Shown: one piece after another, positions 36,490-46,672 of the stretch
How positions within the stretch are numbered: the first letter of the stretch is position 1
Layout of the letters: every line of letters begins with the position of its first letter
Assembly: GCA_963663495.1 (NCBI GenBank)
Contig: OY760427.1
Location: 3,410,001 to 3,474,000, forward strand
Length of the DNA: 64,000 nucleotides
Direction of reading: 5' to 3'
Origin: G963663495 sp963663495
GTDB lineage: Bacteria > Bacteroidota > Rhodothermia > Rhodothermales > Bin80
Notes under the pieces: generated by a model
The model's database searches: none
What the model saw: the letters and a program-made list of their open reading frames with translations, nothing else
Told to the model about the DNA's origin: nothing
Position numbers and translations under genes: made by a program

Positions 36490-36563
36490 TCGGGACGGCG
36501 AGATTCGAACTCGCGACCCCTTCAACCCCATTGAAGTGCGCTACCTGGCTGCGCTACGTCCCG
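36490..36563 (-). tRNA. tRNA-Pro(GGG)
   Basis: The 74-nt cloverleaf on the minus strand has the acceptor stem CGGGACG/CGTCCCG, D-stem GCGC/GCGC with the loop AGCCAGGTA, an anticodon stem CTTCA/TGAAG with loop ATGGGGT (anticodon GGG), T-stem GCGAG/CTCGC with loop TTCGAAT, and discriminator A. CCA is not encoded. GGG reads CCC and CCU proline codons. Confidence 0.95.
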
Positions 36564-36628
36564 TGGTGCCGGTCAACGGCAACCACGGATTCTTGTTCTG
36601 CTACCACGCCTGAGCGACCTAATCGCAA

Positions 36629-37627
36629 ATGACTGGTATACGATTGGTCACAACCGCGTACATTAGATCCCCTCCACAACGCAAGGTACGCCCCATCCTT
36701 TCACATTCTCGCTCCAAGCGGTTTTGGGCATTACACCGCCACGACCTGTCCCTGCTCCTAGTGGTTCTAATTTGGGGATTCAATTTCCCGATCCTGAAGC
36801 TGGTGCTTTCGCGGATGGATTTACATGTTCTCAATATGTTCCGCTTGTGGATCGCTGCAGCCACCCTAGCCATTATACATGTCCGCTTCCAACAGCGCAC
36901 TAGTCAGTCCTTCTTCGGTCCGCTGAGGCTGCACTTCCGCAGCTTGCTCGTTTGTGGTCTTATCGGCTTCTTACTATACCAGTTTTTCTTTATTGAAGGC
37001 ATCAACAATACTTCAGCAGGAAGCGCTGCACTTATCCTTGCTTCTGCCCCATTCTGGGCAGCAGCATCGGCGCATGTGCTTCGAATTGAGCACCTGAAGA
37101 CCCGTGAATGGAGCAGTCTGTCATTAACCATTGCAGGTGCCGTAGTGGTAGTGCTAGGTGGAAGCTCGGCGATCATGCTTGGCTATGAGTCCTTGGTAGG
37201 AAACCTTTCCATGATGGCTGCAGCCGTCTGCTGGGGTAGCTTTACGACCGTGAGCAAACCCCTCACTCGACAAGTCAATCCGTCTGGCGTTGCCGTCCTG
37301 GGCCTTTTGCTGGCATTGCCATTCCTCACGGCATTGGGGCTACCACGCCTCGCAGAAGTGGACTGGAGTGTGATCGGTGCCTGGGAGTGGCTGGCAATAA
37401 TGTATTCGGGAAGTCTTTCTATCGGACTAACCATTGCCATCTGGACGACGGCAGTAAAGAAGGTCGGTCCGTCCCATACGGCGATATATGGCAATGTCGT
37501 GCCTCTGATTGCGCTCTTGGTGAGTTGCCTGCTACTGGGAGATCGTATCACTTGGTTTCAAATCGTTGGAGGGGCCATGATTGTCGGCGGAGTGTATTTC
37601 ATGCGCCGCACTCGCGTTTCTCGGTAG
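36629..37627 (+). CDS. EamA/DMT-superfamily transporter
   Basis: This 332-residue inner-membrane protein has ten predicted hydrophobic segments in two EamA repeats (LLLVVLIWGFNFPILKLVL at the start of the first, SMMAAAVCWGSFTTVSKPL at the start of the second). Such proteins export metabolites or amino acids. The first 38 residues are basic and unusual, so the true start may be later at a non-ATG codon near LHRHDLSLLL. It stands alone between the divergent tRNA and the convergent subtilase gene. Confidence 0.8.
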   Translation: MTGIRLVTTAYIRSPPQRKVRPILSHSRSKRFWALHRHDLSLLLVVLIWGFNFPILKLVLSRMDLHVLNMFRLWIAAATLAIIHVRFQQRTSQSFFGPLRLHFRSLLVCGLIGFLLYQFFFIEGINNTSAGSAALILASAPFWAAASAHVLRIEHLKTREWSSLSLTIAGAVVVVLGGSSAIMLGYESLVGNLSMMAAAVCWGSFTTVSKPLTRQVNPSGVAVLGLLLALPFLTALGLPRLAEVDWSVIGAWEWLAIMYSGSLSIGLTIAIWTTAVKKVGPSHTAIYGNVVPLIALLVSCLLLGDRITWFQIVGGAMIVGGVYFMRRTRVSR

Positions 37628-37845
37628 GCCGCCGGAACGGTATGCTGGCCGGTGCGGGGCTGGAACCGGCAATGAGTCCTGCGGCCGGATACCAGATGAC
37701 TGACAGTGCGTTCATCCCTCGGTTGAGCATCCGACCATGCTCCCGAGTGGGATAATCGCCAGTCTGCCTGCATCCGGCCTGTTGTTGGTTGCGCAAAGCA
37801 CTCCGACCTTGCATGTTCTGGAGCCTCACGATATCCTGAGTGCCG

Positions 37846-39498
37846 CTACATGGATCGCTGCCGAACACGAAGCATCGTCCCATCCCCGACCCACACGTTG
37901 GTAAATGACTCTGCACGAAGGCGGTAGAAATAGGCCCCCGATGCCAGACCCCTCCCATCAACGGTATAAACTTGGCCGAAGCCTGCATCCATCTCTACCG
38001 ATGGCCCCTGCCAGACACGCCGTCCGAGCACATTGACTACCTCAACGGACACCCGAGACTCAACAGGTAGATCAAATACAACGTTCGCAACAAAATTAAA
38101 CGGATTGGGATAGCTACCGTGCATTACCAACTGCGAGGCGAATGACCACTCCCCGGTAACAGCGCGAAACGCATTGGGTCTCCCGTAACCCAGAAGACCC
38201 GTGAACTCCGGCGGATTGGCGTAGTCTATCGAATCGGCTGTTCGACGGATGCGCTCGCGCACCTGATCAGCAGAATACGTAGGGAACGCTGTTCTCACTA
38301 ACGCGGCAATACCTGCAACCAAGGGAGCCGCATACGAGGATCCGCTCGCAGAATGATCATAACCATCACCCGGTATCGTCGTAATAATCGGGCCGCCAGG
38401 CGCAAAAACATCAACGCTACTGCCATAATTAAACAGATGGGCATCGCCACTTCTACCTGTCACACCAACAGCCAGCACGCGAGCATAACTGGCAGGGTAG
38501 TACGGTTGTACATCAATGTTTAGCCCTTCATTGCCAGCAGCAGCCACGACTAGAGCTCCCATATCCGTTGCAGCTTCAACGCACGCCGCCTCTGTTGCCG
38601 AATACTCGTAGCCACCCAAGCTGATGTTTATAATGTCGGCGCCGTGGGAGGCCGCGTAGAGTACGCCAGTAACAGCATGACAGATTCTGCTGGCAGACCC
38701 TTCGCAGGATACACCCACCGACATCAGCCTTGCGTTCCATCCGCTGCCTGTAATTCCGATGGCATTGTCCGCAACCGCAGCAGCTAGCCCGGCGATCTGC
38801 GTTCCGTGCACCATGTGCCTGACGGAGAAGCCCGTGCCCGGTGCATAGGGTCTGTTAACCCCAAAGTCATAGCCATGTACATCATCAACATACCCGTTGC
38901 TATCATCATCTCTGTCGTTGTCAGGAATTTCTCCAAGATTGCTCCAAGCATTCGCCCGTAGGTCCACATGCGGCCAATCCACTCCCGTGTCAACGACAGC
39001 TATGACTACATCGCCTTGGTTTCCCTTCACGATTTCCCATGCTGCGGGCAACTCCAGCCTGCCCAGGTATTCCGACTGTTGCCCGTACAACGGATCATTG
39101 GGCTCCACCGGAAGCGACTGTGCGGTCACGTACCGGACAGGCATTGGCTCAGCGTAGATGACGCTTGAATCCTGTGCCAGAACTGCCGCCACATCGTGCG
39201 GGTTGTGACCGCCGTTATACGATACTGCAAACACGCTCCCGCATTCGGCGATGCTCTCGGTTTGAGGCTGGCCTTTCAGCAGGTTCGCAAATGCTGGTTC
39301 CACACCGGTTATGCTGAATCGTCCTATCCCATCCAGGACCGCTTTGTTCAGGCCAGCTGGTGCCGTATGAGCAACAAACCGCGCCCACACCCTTCCAGGC
39401 ACAACGGATAAACTAGAAGTCCCTCCTGACTGAGCTGCGGTCTGCTGTATGAGGCTGCACCAAAGCAATACCAGGATGAAGAATGCGTTGACAACCAT
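37846..39498 (-). CDS. Secreted S8 (subtilisin) peptidase with C-terminal sorting domain
   Basis: This protein is about 550 residues from ATG 39498, with signal peptide MVVNAFFILVLLWCSLIQQ. The catalytic triad is D170 (VVDTGVDWPH), H231 (HMVHGTQIAG) and S388 (SGSSYAAP), with oxyanion Asn in AAAGNEG. The C terminus has HGSYPNPFNFVANVVFDLP, VEVVNVLGRRVWQG and LASGAYFYRLRAES, the fold of T9SS type A-like sorting or FlgD-like domains typical of Bacteroidota/Rhodothermota. It should be secreted or displayed on the cell surface. An ORF start at 39594 uses TTG and lacks a signal peptide there. No linked gene is seen. Confidence 0.88.
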   Translation of the reverse strand: MVVNAFFILVLLWCSLIQQTAAQSGGTSSLSVVPGRVWARFVAHTAPAGLNKAVLDGIGRFSITGVEPAFANLLKGQPQTESIAECGSVFAVSYNGGHNPHDVAAVLAQDSSVIYAEPMPVRYVTAQSLPVEPNDPLYGQQSEYLGRLELPAAWEIVKGNQGDVVIAVVDTGVDWPHVDLRANAWSNLGEIPDNDRDDDSNGYVDDVHGYDFGVNRPYAPGTGFSVRHMVHGTQIAGLAAAVADNAIGITGSGWNARLMSVGVSCEGSASRICHAVTGVLYAASHGADIINISLGGYEYSATEAACVEAATDMGALVVAAAGNEGLNIDVQPYYPASYARVLAVGVTGRSGDAHLFNYGSSVDVFAPGGPIITTIPGDGYDHSASGSSYAAPLVAGIAALVRTAFPTYSADQVRERIRRTADSIDYANPPEFTGLLGYGRPNAFRAVTGEWSFASQLVMHGSYPNPFNFVANVVFDLPVESRVSVEVVNVLGRRVWQGPSVEMDAGFGQVYTVDGRGLASGAYFYRLRAESFTNVWVGDGTMLRVRQRSM

Positions 39499-39814
39499 TC
39501 CGCCCGAGGGCACTGCGTTGCCATTCCACACAACGAAACGGCACACCTCGGTCCCGCTAAGCGCGCCTATGGATGCGTGGTACTCCGATCTCAATGTGCT
39601 ATTGTTTTACTGAAGATTGGAGTGATCCTTTTGTACCCGCGCCACACTCCGTACAGTTCTGGTCCGTATCGCCCTGGATGTGGCAATCGAAAAGTAGATC
39701 GGACAATCTGCAGCCCCAGCAGGGTGTTCCTGTCCGCGGACCCTGCCCCGTTCCTGCATTGAAACGCATCGCAGCAGGTGCACCATATGTCGTTCCTGAG
39801 TATATTTTTCGGCG

Positions 39815-40510
39815 ATGATTCCCCAATCGTTTATCTCGTTTGGCTTACAACATGCCATTGCGGCTGTCATTTCCTTGGCGGTCAGCATCCTGTTACCGGT
39901 GTACGCTAACCGACGAATGGCGATGCCAGCCTGCGTCCAAGTTTCCAGAGGGTTAGCGGTACTCATATCGTTTGCTATCGCTTCCTATACCGCTTACGCC
40001 ATCCTTACAGGATCCTTCGATTGGCGGGAGGACTTGCCTCTCAATTTTTGCAACATGGCCGCGCTCATTGTGCCTTTCATCATGTGGCACCCCACGAAGC
40101 GAGTCCATGAAATCCTGTACTTCATTGTGCTGGCCGGAACCCTCCAAGGCATCATAACCCCTGACCTGGACGAAGCCTTCCCGCATTACCATTACATCAG
40201 CTACTGGATCGTGCATGGAGGTCTCGTTGCATATGTGGTCTTTGTTACGGCAAGCCTGAAGCTTATCCCCGATGTTAAGGGTTTGTTCTACTCTTTCCTA
40301 GCCCTGAACCTTTACTCCTTCCTTATGATGGGCCTGAATGCGCTTGCAGGCACCAATTACATGTACATGATGGAAAAGCCACCTACGGCAACCCTCCTTA
40401 ACCTCATGGGACCTTGGCCGTGGTATATCCTAGTTTGCGAGTTTGCAGCGCTGCTCCTGTTCTTTCTTGCATATCTCCCCGTCGCTTTTGTCAAGCGGCC
40501 CGGTGTGTAG
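39815..40510 (+). CDS. TIGR02206/YwaF-family membrane protein
   Basis: This 231-residue protein has about seven hydrophobic segments. Family hallmarks include DLPLNFCNMAALIVPF, VLAGTLQGIITPDLDEAFPH, the GLNALAGTNYMYMMEKP loop and NLMGPWPWYILVCE. Members are integral membrane proteins of unknown function. It runs convergently with the cvpA-like gene across a 180-base gap containing GC-rich inverted repeats that may end both transcripts. Confidence 0.85.
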   Translation: MIPQSFISFGLQHAIAAVISLAVSILLPVYANRRMAMPACVQVSRGLAVLISFAIASYTAYAILTGSFDWREDLPLNFCNMAALIVPFIMWHPTKRVHEILYFIVLAGTLQGIITPDLDEAFPHYHYISYWIVHGGLVAYVVFVTASLKLIPDVKGLFYSFLALNLYSFLMMGLNALAGTNYMYMMEKPPTATLLNLMGPWPWYILVCEFAALLLFFLAYLPVAFVKRPGV

Positions 40511-40688
40511 GCCAACATTGCGATTGCTCGCAACATGTGGGACGGCCTCGGCACGGCCTCCGGCCGGAGTGGGTGGCGCCCCTATGCTGGCCCGATGCGT
40601 GCGGGAGCGAACCTCACGGTTCCGGAAAGAAAGCCGCAAAACCCGACCGAACGCCGCACGGGCGCGCACTGCGGCCGCAGGCCCGCTA

Positions 40689-41225
40689 CTACGGTTCCTG
40701 CACCTCCTGTATGATCCGCTCCCCAAACCGTTCTGCAATGTCTACCATGTCTGGAAACATTCCACGCAAATACTCCCACAGTGCCGGGATAACTAGTGCA
40801 ACCGGCTCATAGAGGCTTGACCTAGCCCGTGCATCCTGTCCAGGCTGCCCAGTCTGGTCCAATACTAAAAAGAAAAGGCTCGCTATAACCGCAGCCTTCG
40901 CGGCCCCGACCAGTCCCCCACCAATGCGATTCAACAATGTTAGCCGCAAGCTTGCGGCGACACCGCCCAGCACGTTCGATCCTACAACTGCCAAGACCTG
41001 CACCCCGATAAACACGGCTATAAAACCGACGATGGGGGCAATGCCTTCCGACATACGAAAAAGGGGGGCGAGCATCCTCCCCACGGTTTCCATGAGTGCA
41101 ACCCCGATCAGAATCCCCGCTACAATACCGGCCAAGCCTAGCGCTTGGCGGATCAGGCCGCTACGCCATCCAGCCAAGGCCCCCAAGACCAAGGTGGCGA
41201 GAATAATCATGTCCCAAAGATTCAT
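40689..41225 (-). CDS. cvpA: CvpA-family membrane protein
   Basis: This 178-residue protein starts at ATG 41225 (MNLWDMIILATLVLGALAGW). Four hydrophobic helices follow, with the family motifs GWRSGLIRQALGLAG and LNRIGGGLVGAAKAAVIASL, and a cytoplasmic amphipathic tail. CvpA proteins support envelope integrity or colicin V production; the molecular role is unclear. The next 265 bases upstream up to 41527 show no gene. Confidence 0.85.
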   Translation of the reverse strand: MNLWDMIILATLVLGALAGWRSGLIRQALGLAGIVAGILIGVALMETVGRMLAPLFRMSEGIAPIVGFIAVFIGVQVLAVVGSNVLGGVAASLRLTLLNRIGGGLVGAAKAAVIASLFFLVLDQTGQPGQDARARSSLYEPVALVIPALWEYLRGMFPDMVDIAERFGERIIQEVQEP

Positions 41226-41527
41226 GTTGTAAGGAAAGCCTGGGCTAAGGCTGCAGGTCAACCGTGCATGTCGCTACCGTACTTCGTCAAAATGTACGGC
41301 CATTGAGCGTTGCGGTTACAACTTGCGATTCAAGCCCAGGTAATTTCAGTCCATGCCTTCGCATTTGGACCGACACCAATCCAAACCTGATTTCCGATCC
41401 AACAAAAATTGCAGCATATTCCATCGCAACAAGGGTAAGTTGGTACCCGATTGAACGGCCATGCCAATTCTAAGGTACCCGGTGCCAGCCCAAGTGTCAG
41501 CATTGCCCGTGCACACGGCACTGCACA

Positions 41528-42643
41528 CTACGGTTTTATCACCGTGTTGGTCGTCCTGAATGCCTGAACATGGCGAGGCTCTGTCAAAACGAGCAGCTTC
41601 CCGTGCGCCGCAGCCAGCCCTGTCTTGGTGCGCCCGCGCAGCTTAATCTGCCACGCTATGCTCCCGGATTCCAAGCTGACAGCGTACAGAATAGCACCTG
41701 TGCTTGCTGCGTACACATACCGGCCAACAATGAGGGGCCCACCAAGGAACGAATCCATACCTTCGATTTCCCATAGGAGCTCCTTACCTCCGTGGCTCAA
41801 TGCTACGAGCCGACCGTCTGATGTCCCCATAACGACCATCTCGCCACCCGTTCCCGCTGCCGTGAATCGCACCGTTCGATCCTGCACGGCGTAGGTAGAC
41901 ACTAGTTCGCCCTTCTCAGCGTCTACGAATTCTACGACGCCGCGCGTGGTGGGTACGATAACTACCGATTCCAACATAGCAAGGGGTGCATACACGGGCC
42001 TCCCCTGGCAATGCTGCCATAACACGGAGCCATCGTCCGCCGCGACCGCGCTGACGCACCCATTCTCGTCGGCGACGATGATGCGGCCGCCAGCCCGCGC
42101 AGGCCTGCTTCGGACACGCCCCCCGGGGGTAGCAGCCCAAAGTATTTCCCCGCTGGTATCGTAGCGCCGGACGGTCCCCTCGGCATCCGCTACTACAAAG
42201 CCATCATCCATAGCAAGGATACCGGCGACGACAGCTTCTCCCTGCGCGCTCCACAGGCTCCGTCCGCTATTGACGCTATAGCTTGCCAAAGCGTACTTTC
42301 CGAAGGCAATGGGGACGACTAGGTCTCCCCCGACTGAGACTGGTGAACCTTCGATGGATTCACCAAACTGTTTTGCTCCCAACCGCTGGCCATCCTCCAG
42401 CGAAAGGGCAATCACTTCACCCCTGCGCGTCCCGACAAATGCAATATTGTCGCGTATATGGGGCGGTTCTACTCCAAATCCGGCACCCGCATTATGCGTC
42501 CAAGCAAGTTCAAGCGGGGGCACAATGAGTGGCGCCGCTTCTTCGCCGACCTCCACACTGCCAACCTGAATGGATCGGCAGGCGCCCATCAGCACCATTC
42601 CAGCCACACCACCTACCAAGACTACGTGGCCAAACTTCGTCAA
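41528..42643 (-). CDS. BamB-like PQQ-repeat beta-propeller lipoprotein
   Basis: This 371-residue protein starts at TTG, overlapping the upstream stop by 4 nt (TTGA). The signal peptide ends in the lipobox VLMGAC. Seven to eight PQQ-like blades follow (GEVIALSLEDGQRLG, GSVLWQHCQGRPVYAP, GRLVALSHGGKELLW, GSIAWQIKLRG). It resembles BamB, the outer membrane lipoprotein that helps BamA insert beta-barrels, and here it is coupled to a gene with a BamA-like barrel. That link is suggestive but a general propeller lipoprotein is not excluded. Confidence 0.82.
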   Translation of the reverse strand: MTKFGHVVLVGGVAGMVLMGACRSIQVGSVEVGEEAAPLIVPPLELAWTHNAGAGFGVEPPHIRDNIAFVGTRRGEVIALSLEDGQRLGAKQFGESIEGSPVSVGGDLVVPIAFGKYALASYSVNSGRSLWSAQGEAVVAGILAMDDGFVVADAEGTVRRYDTSGEILWAATPGGRVRSRPARAGGRIIVADENGCVSAVAADDGSVLWQHCQGRPVYAPLAMLESVVIVPTTRGVVEFVDAEKGELVSTYAVQDRTVRFTAAGTGGEMVVMGTSDGRLVALSHGGKELLWEIEGMDSFLGGPLIVGRYVYAASTGAILYAVSLESGSIAWQIKLRGRTKTGLAAAHGKLLVLTEPRHVQAFRTTNTVIKP

Positions 42644-45582
42644 AAATCGAATCCGAAAAAGAACTGCCGAAACATTGAAGGATCCCTGCGCGAGAACCTG
42701 TCCCGAAAGCGAAAACCGATATCATAGCGCAGCACAAAACCTCCCAAAACATTCAGTCGAAACCCTAGTCCTCCACTCCCTAAAGTCTCGCCAGCAAAAA
42801 TCTGCGGCAGCTCCTGCCGGTAATAGTCGTTCCAGGCGTGGGCAGCATCCAAGAACAGAGCGCCCCTCAGGTTAACGATCCCGAGTGCCGCCAGAATGGG
42901 TACATGAAGGGCTGGTTGCGTTAGGATCGGGAAGCGAAACTCGTGGGAGGTGAACCACATCTTCTTGCCTCGCACATCAAAAAGGGGATATCCCCTCAAA
43001 TCCCAACTACCTCCCATAAACCATAACCGAGCCTCTTTACCATGATTTATCCTTCCCAAGGCACGCGACGCAAAGGTCACATGCCTGGCAATCCGCAGGT
43101 AATGCCGAAAATCAATCGAACCGGTTATATAGTCTACGTTGGCATTGCCTATGTCCGTCGTGTAGGCCACCCCCAACTCCCCGCGCCAACCATCTACCGG
43201 CCCGTTCGCCCCAAACAGTGCATTATCATGAACGATCGACGCGGCATTGGAAAACAGATACGCAACCCGATCTATACGGCGCTCAGGAATCCTCTTGCGA
43301 TCCCATGCGAGCGAAGTACTGAACTCGATCCTGCGAAACATGGAGAGCGGATAGCTGAGGGCTCCAAACCCTCCTACTATGGTCTCCCAGAATCGAGGAA
43401 ATTCAGTAGAGACATCGGGCTCCGTAATATCATATCGCAGTCCTCCATGCCGGTAGACGCCGTAGCCAATATTGGTTCGACGGTGCAGCTGCACACGCGA
43501 GACATGTATATTCAGGCTGCGAAAGAAGTTACCCGTCCGTTCGCCAAAATCCGCGGCGCGGTACATTAACAGATACAGCCGGTCGTTGCCCAGAAGATCA
43601 GACATGGATAGCACCGCGCCCCCGCTGGTTCCCCAAAAAGCACTGCTAGAGATCTGTCCCTGCGCAATGTCCAACCCATACTGTTTCTTATATGGATAAG
43701 GTCGCCGCTCGGACTGTGCAGAGATACTTGGATACGTCCAATGTCCACCGGATACGGGCTCCACAACCTCCGTCTGGCGTGGCTGCATCACGAGCGAATC
43801 CGCTGAGCTGACGGAACGAACAGTGAACCGCCGGTTCTCGAAGGTGGTAAAGACTAGCTTGTCGTCCGCTGTCCATATCGGATCAAATACTGCTGTAGTC
43901 CAATTTGTGAGCCGCCGCTCTTCCACCGCGTAGCGGGTACCCGGCGATTGACGCACAAAGTTTCGGGTGGCGATCGGAGGCGTTTCGAGCATGTCCGCTA
44001 CATAGATATCCTGACCACCGTACCGATCCATGGAGTCTTTGCGGGCACTGGTATAGACCAGCCATCGGCCATCTGGACTCCAGCTAGGAGAAAAGTCGTT
44101 ATGCGGCCCCTGGGTGACATAGTCTATGCTACCGGAAAGCACATCGTAGGTGAACAGATTGTGACTGCCGTCCTCCCCGAAGAAAGTCCTGTTGCTTGAG
44201 AATGCTATCATCTGCCCGTCCGGGCGCCACGCAGGGTCACGATCGTCATACGTATCCGTCGTGAGGCGCGTAAGCTCGTCGGTAAGCGTGTCAAAAATGT
44301 ACAGATCTATCACTCCCGCCGCGTTGATTCCCGAAAAGCTCAATCGTTCCCCTTCCGGGTCCCATGTCGGCGAGTAGACGGCCGTGAGCGTATCAAAGCC
44401 GTACGTTGATTCAAGCGCATTTGCTTCCAAGTCAAACGTATGGATTACGTCCTTCTCTCCGCTCTTTGTCACAAATGCCAACCGTCCCTTTGACGACACA
44501 TCAAGACGGCTTGCAAGGACATGAAAAGCTTCAAAGCGATCATCCCGCTCGCCGCGCACCAGCATGCCGGCCTTGCCTGCCGGGCGATACAGCGAATCCA
44601 GCTCCTGGCTGTACAGGTTGGTGTAACCTTCCTTGTTGCCCACATAATACACATAGCGTCTACCGGCCTTCGTTTTATAAAAGGCGGGCTTAGCGCTGAA
44701 CCCTCGCACGGCAATGCCCTGTGCACTCACTGACGGCGGCTGCGCCTTTGATAGGCGGGGGTAGTAATCCTCGCGCACCACATGCTGCCAATCCGCGCTC
44801 AGCTTCTTGTAGTCCTCTTGCAGCGTGTGCTCCATGACCTTTCGGAAGTCCGCATTTCTCCAAGCGTTATCAATCAGGTCCAGCAACTTTTCTTCGCCGA
44901 ATGTCTCTGCGATATAGCGGCAGAGGGCCTCTCCCTGTTTGTACATCAAGAACGAGCCGTACACGCGATATATGTTCTCAAGCGGCACGAGGTAGTTGGA
45001 ATAGACGGCGTCGCGCATCACCATTTCATGCTGGTGATCCTGCGGGCCGGACCAGTACTCTGCCAACCCCTCGGTGAACCACAGGGGAAGCAGTCGGGCC
45101 GACACGATACGATGATCCCGGTAGACTCGCAACAGTTTGTTGAGCGTGAAGACATGCACGATTTCATGGCGCACCACACGCCGGAACCGGTGTAAATCCC
45201 CGTTGGCGGGGATTACTACGCGCCCCTTCAAAAACTCATAGAAGCCCCCGACACCATCCGGGATAAATCCACTAGTAATGTTGGTCTGCTTGAAGTGGAG
45301 GTCGGTAGCATAGAATACCAGCGGTGTCCGCTCCTGCAGGGAGAATAGGAAGCGGTTTTGCATCTCCTTGTACGCCTCTTCGGCAAACGCGGCACCATGC
45401 TCTGCGAGCTCGCGCATCTCGGGGTAGTGGTACACATCAAAATGCTCCGTCTCCAGAACATGCCACTCAAAATCCGTGTATTGGATCTTGTTACGCCCAA
45501 AATGGAAGTTATACTGGGCGCTTGCGCACGGCACGGACGCCGCAGCGACTACCAGGCAGAGTACAGGAACGCGCAATAGCAT
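42640..45582 (-). CDS. Peptidase-MA/TolB-propeller/outer membrane barrel fusion
   Basis: This protein is about 980 residues from ATG 45582, with signal peptide MLLRVPVLCLVVAAASVPCA. Region 1 (about 25-290) is a gluzincin-type peptidase with HEIVH at 139-143 and a third ligand Glu in WFTEGLAEYW (about 175). Region 2 (about 300-620) is a TolB/PD40 propeller (repeats such as YSPTWDPEGERLSFSG and FSPSWSPDGRWLVYTS). Region 3 (about 640-980) is a surface-antigen-type barrel with FMGGSWDLRGYP and a terminal Phe, as in BamA-like proteins. An outer-membrane protein combining proteolysis or binding with a barrel is inferred. Confidence 0.82.
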   Translation of the reverse strand: MLLRVPVLCLVVAAASVPCASAQYNFHFGRNKIQYTDFEWHVLETEHFDVYHYPEMRELAEHGAAFAEEAYKEMQNRFLFSLQERTPLVFYATDLHFKQTNITSGFIPDGVGGFYEFLKGRVVIPANGDLHRFRRVVRHEIVHVFTLNKLLRVYRDHRIVSARLLPLWFTEGLAEYWSGPQDHQHEMVMRDAVYSNYLVPLENIYRVYGSFLMYKQGEALCRYIAETFGEEKLLDLIDNAWRNADFRKVMEHTLQEDYKKLSADWQHVVREDYYPRLSKAQPPSVSAQGIAVRGFSAKPAFYKTKAGRRYVYYVGNKEGYTNLYSQELDSLYRPAGKAGMLVRGERDDRFEAFHVLASRLDVSSKGRLAFVTKSGEKDVIHTFDLEANALESTYGFDTLTAVYSPTWDPEGERLSFSGINAAGVIDLYIFDTLTDELTRLTTDTYDDRDPAWRPDGQMIAFSSNRTFFGEDGSHNLFTYDVLSGSIDYVTQGPHNDFSPSWSPDGRWLVYTSARKDSMDRYGGQDIYVADMLETPPIATRNFVRQSPGTRYAVEERRLTNWTTAVFDPIWTADDKLVFTTFENRRFTVRSVSSADSLVMQPRQTEVVEPVSGGHWTYPSISAQSERRPYPYKKQYGLDIAQGQISSSAFWGTSGGAVLSMSDLLGNDRLYLLMYRAADFGERTGNFFRSLNIHVSRVQLHRRTNIGYGVYRHGGLRYDITEPDVSTEFPRFWETIVGGFGALSYPLSMFRRIEFSTSLAWDRKRIPERRIDRVAYLFSNAASIVHDNALFGANGPVDGWRGELGVAYTTDIGNANVDYITGSIDFRHYLRIARHVTFASRALGRINHGKEARLWFMGGSWDLRGYPLFDVRGKKMWFTSHEFRFPILTQPALHVPILAALGIVNLRGALFLDAAHAWNDYYRQELPQIFAGETLGSGGLGFRLNVLGGFVLRYDIGFRFRDRFSRRDPSMFRQFFFGFDF

Positions 45583-45631
45583 CAGCTTAACCAAGCTACG
45601 TATCGGCCAATGGGGCGTTCCATGGGGGCGG

Positions 45632-46672
45632 CTATTGTCTCTCAAGCTCTGCCTTAAGCTGCGCTATAAGTCCCACCGGCGATGGATCCACCCCGCGCAG
45701 CAGTGCCAGGTACAGGCTTACCCAGTCCGCTGGGTAAAGCAAGGATAGAAGCCGCGCTAACGGCCCCTTCCCCTCACTCTCCACCACCATCCATCCACCG
45801 GCCAGCTCTTGCAACAGGTTCTGTGTAATCTCCATCCGCATGCGCGTTCTTTCGTGGTCGTTACTGTCCGAGAGCATGATAACTCCTAGGCGCCGCAGTT
45901 CTTCGCCCCGCCGATCCCATCCCATTATTTCGTTGTGGTTCATCTCCGGCAGCATGTTACCTACGGCATATTTCTTGGCATTCTCGTGCATTTGAGTGCG
46001 CCATCGCACATTGACCGCTTCCAGCCTTTGGCTGCTATACATAACGGGAAAGAGTGGGACCAGTTTTCGGGCCATCGCTAGAGCTCTGTTGTCGGGTGCT
46101 GCGAATTCCCTAGCTTGCCGTTCCGCTATAGTAAATGCTTCCTGCCAATCTGCCTGTTCTATGTGTACCATGCCCAGGTGCTCTCCTACGCGCAGTAGCG
46201 CGGTAAGCGAATGTCCTAGGGCCGCTCTTGGTTGAAGCCCCGCAGGCAGTTGCATCAGCGGCAATTGTGCTTGCGTTGCTGCTGCAGCCAGCGCACCACC
46301 GGTTGTGATACAGACTAGCGATGCTCCGCGCTGTACCGCTTCTGAGTACAGCATTAGCGTCTCTTCCGTGTTGCCGGAGTAGCTGCAGGCGATCACCACC
46401 GTGTGTCTGTCCACCCATCCAGGAAGTTCGTACGCGCGGCATGTAGTCACACGGGCATGGGGTGCAGCGAGTGTTGCGAGGAGGTCGCCGCCAATGGCAG
46501 AGCCACCCATTCCCGCGACTACCGCACCATTGAACGCATGGCGTGTCAGTTTGCTCAGATCCGCGACGTCAGCACGCTGTCGTCCTTCCCGCAGGTGCCG
46601 GGGAAACTGTTGCACTGCTTCAAACATGTGCTCGGGATCCAAGTGCGCGAGCGTTCCAAGAGGATTGTTCAT
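45632..46672 (-). CDS. Bifunctional phosphoglucose/phosphomannose isomerase
   Basis: This 346-residue SIS-fold enzyme has VAGMGGSAIGGDLL, the second sugar-phosphate loop ACSYSGNTEET, the catalytic region MLPEMNHNEIMGW and the C-terminal ADWVSLYLALLRGVDP. This family interconverts glucose-6-P or mannose-6-P with fructose-6-P. Its ATG overlaps by 4 nt (ATGA) the stop of the frameshifted C-terminal part of ptsI, so it belongs to the ptsH-ptsI operon. Length matches the family. Confidence 0.9.
   Translation of the reverse strand: MNNPLGTLAHLDPEHMFEAVQQFPRHLREGRQRADVADLSKLTRHAFNGAVVAGMGGSAIGGDLLATLAAPHARVTTCRAYELPGWVDRHTVVIACSYSGNTEETLMLYSEAVQRGASLVCITTGGALAAAATQAQLPLMQLPAGLQPRAALGHSLTALLRVGEHLGMVHIEQADWQEAFTIAERQAREFAAPDNRALAMARKLVPLFPVMYSSQRLEAVNVRWRTQMHENAKKYAVGNMLPEMNHNEIMGWDRRGEELRRLGVIMLSDSNDHERTRMRMEITQNLLQELAGGWMVVESEGKGPLARLLSLLYPADWVSLYLALLRGVDPSPVGLIAQLKAELERQ

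Noticed and set aside
37640..37760. Possible degenerate tRNA (AGAGLEPA-type false ORF, ttccagcccc on the minus strand)
   Set aside because: Only a T-arm-like piece can be drawn; no matching 5' acceptor strand or anticodon stem is found.
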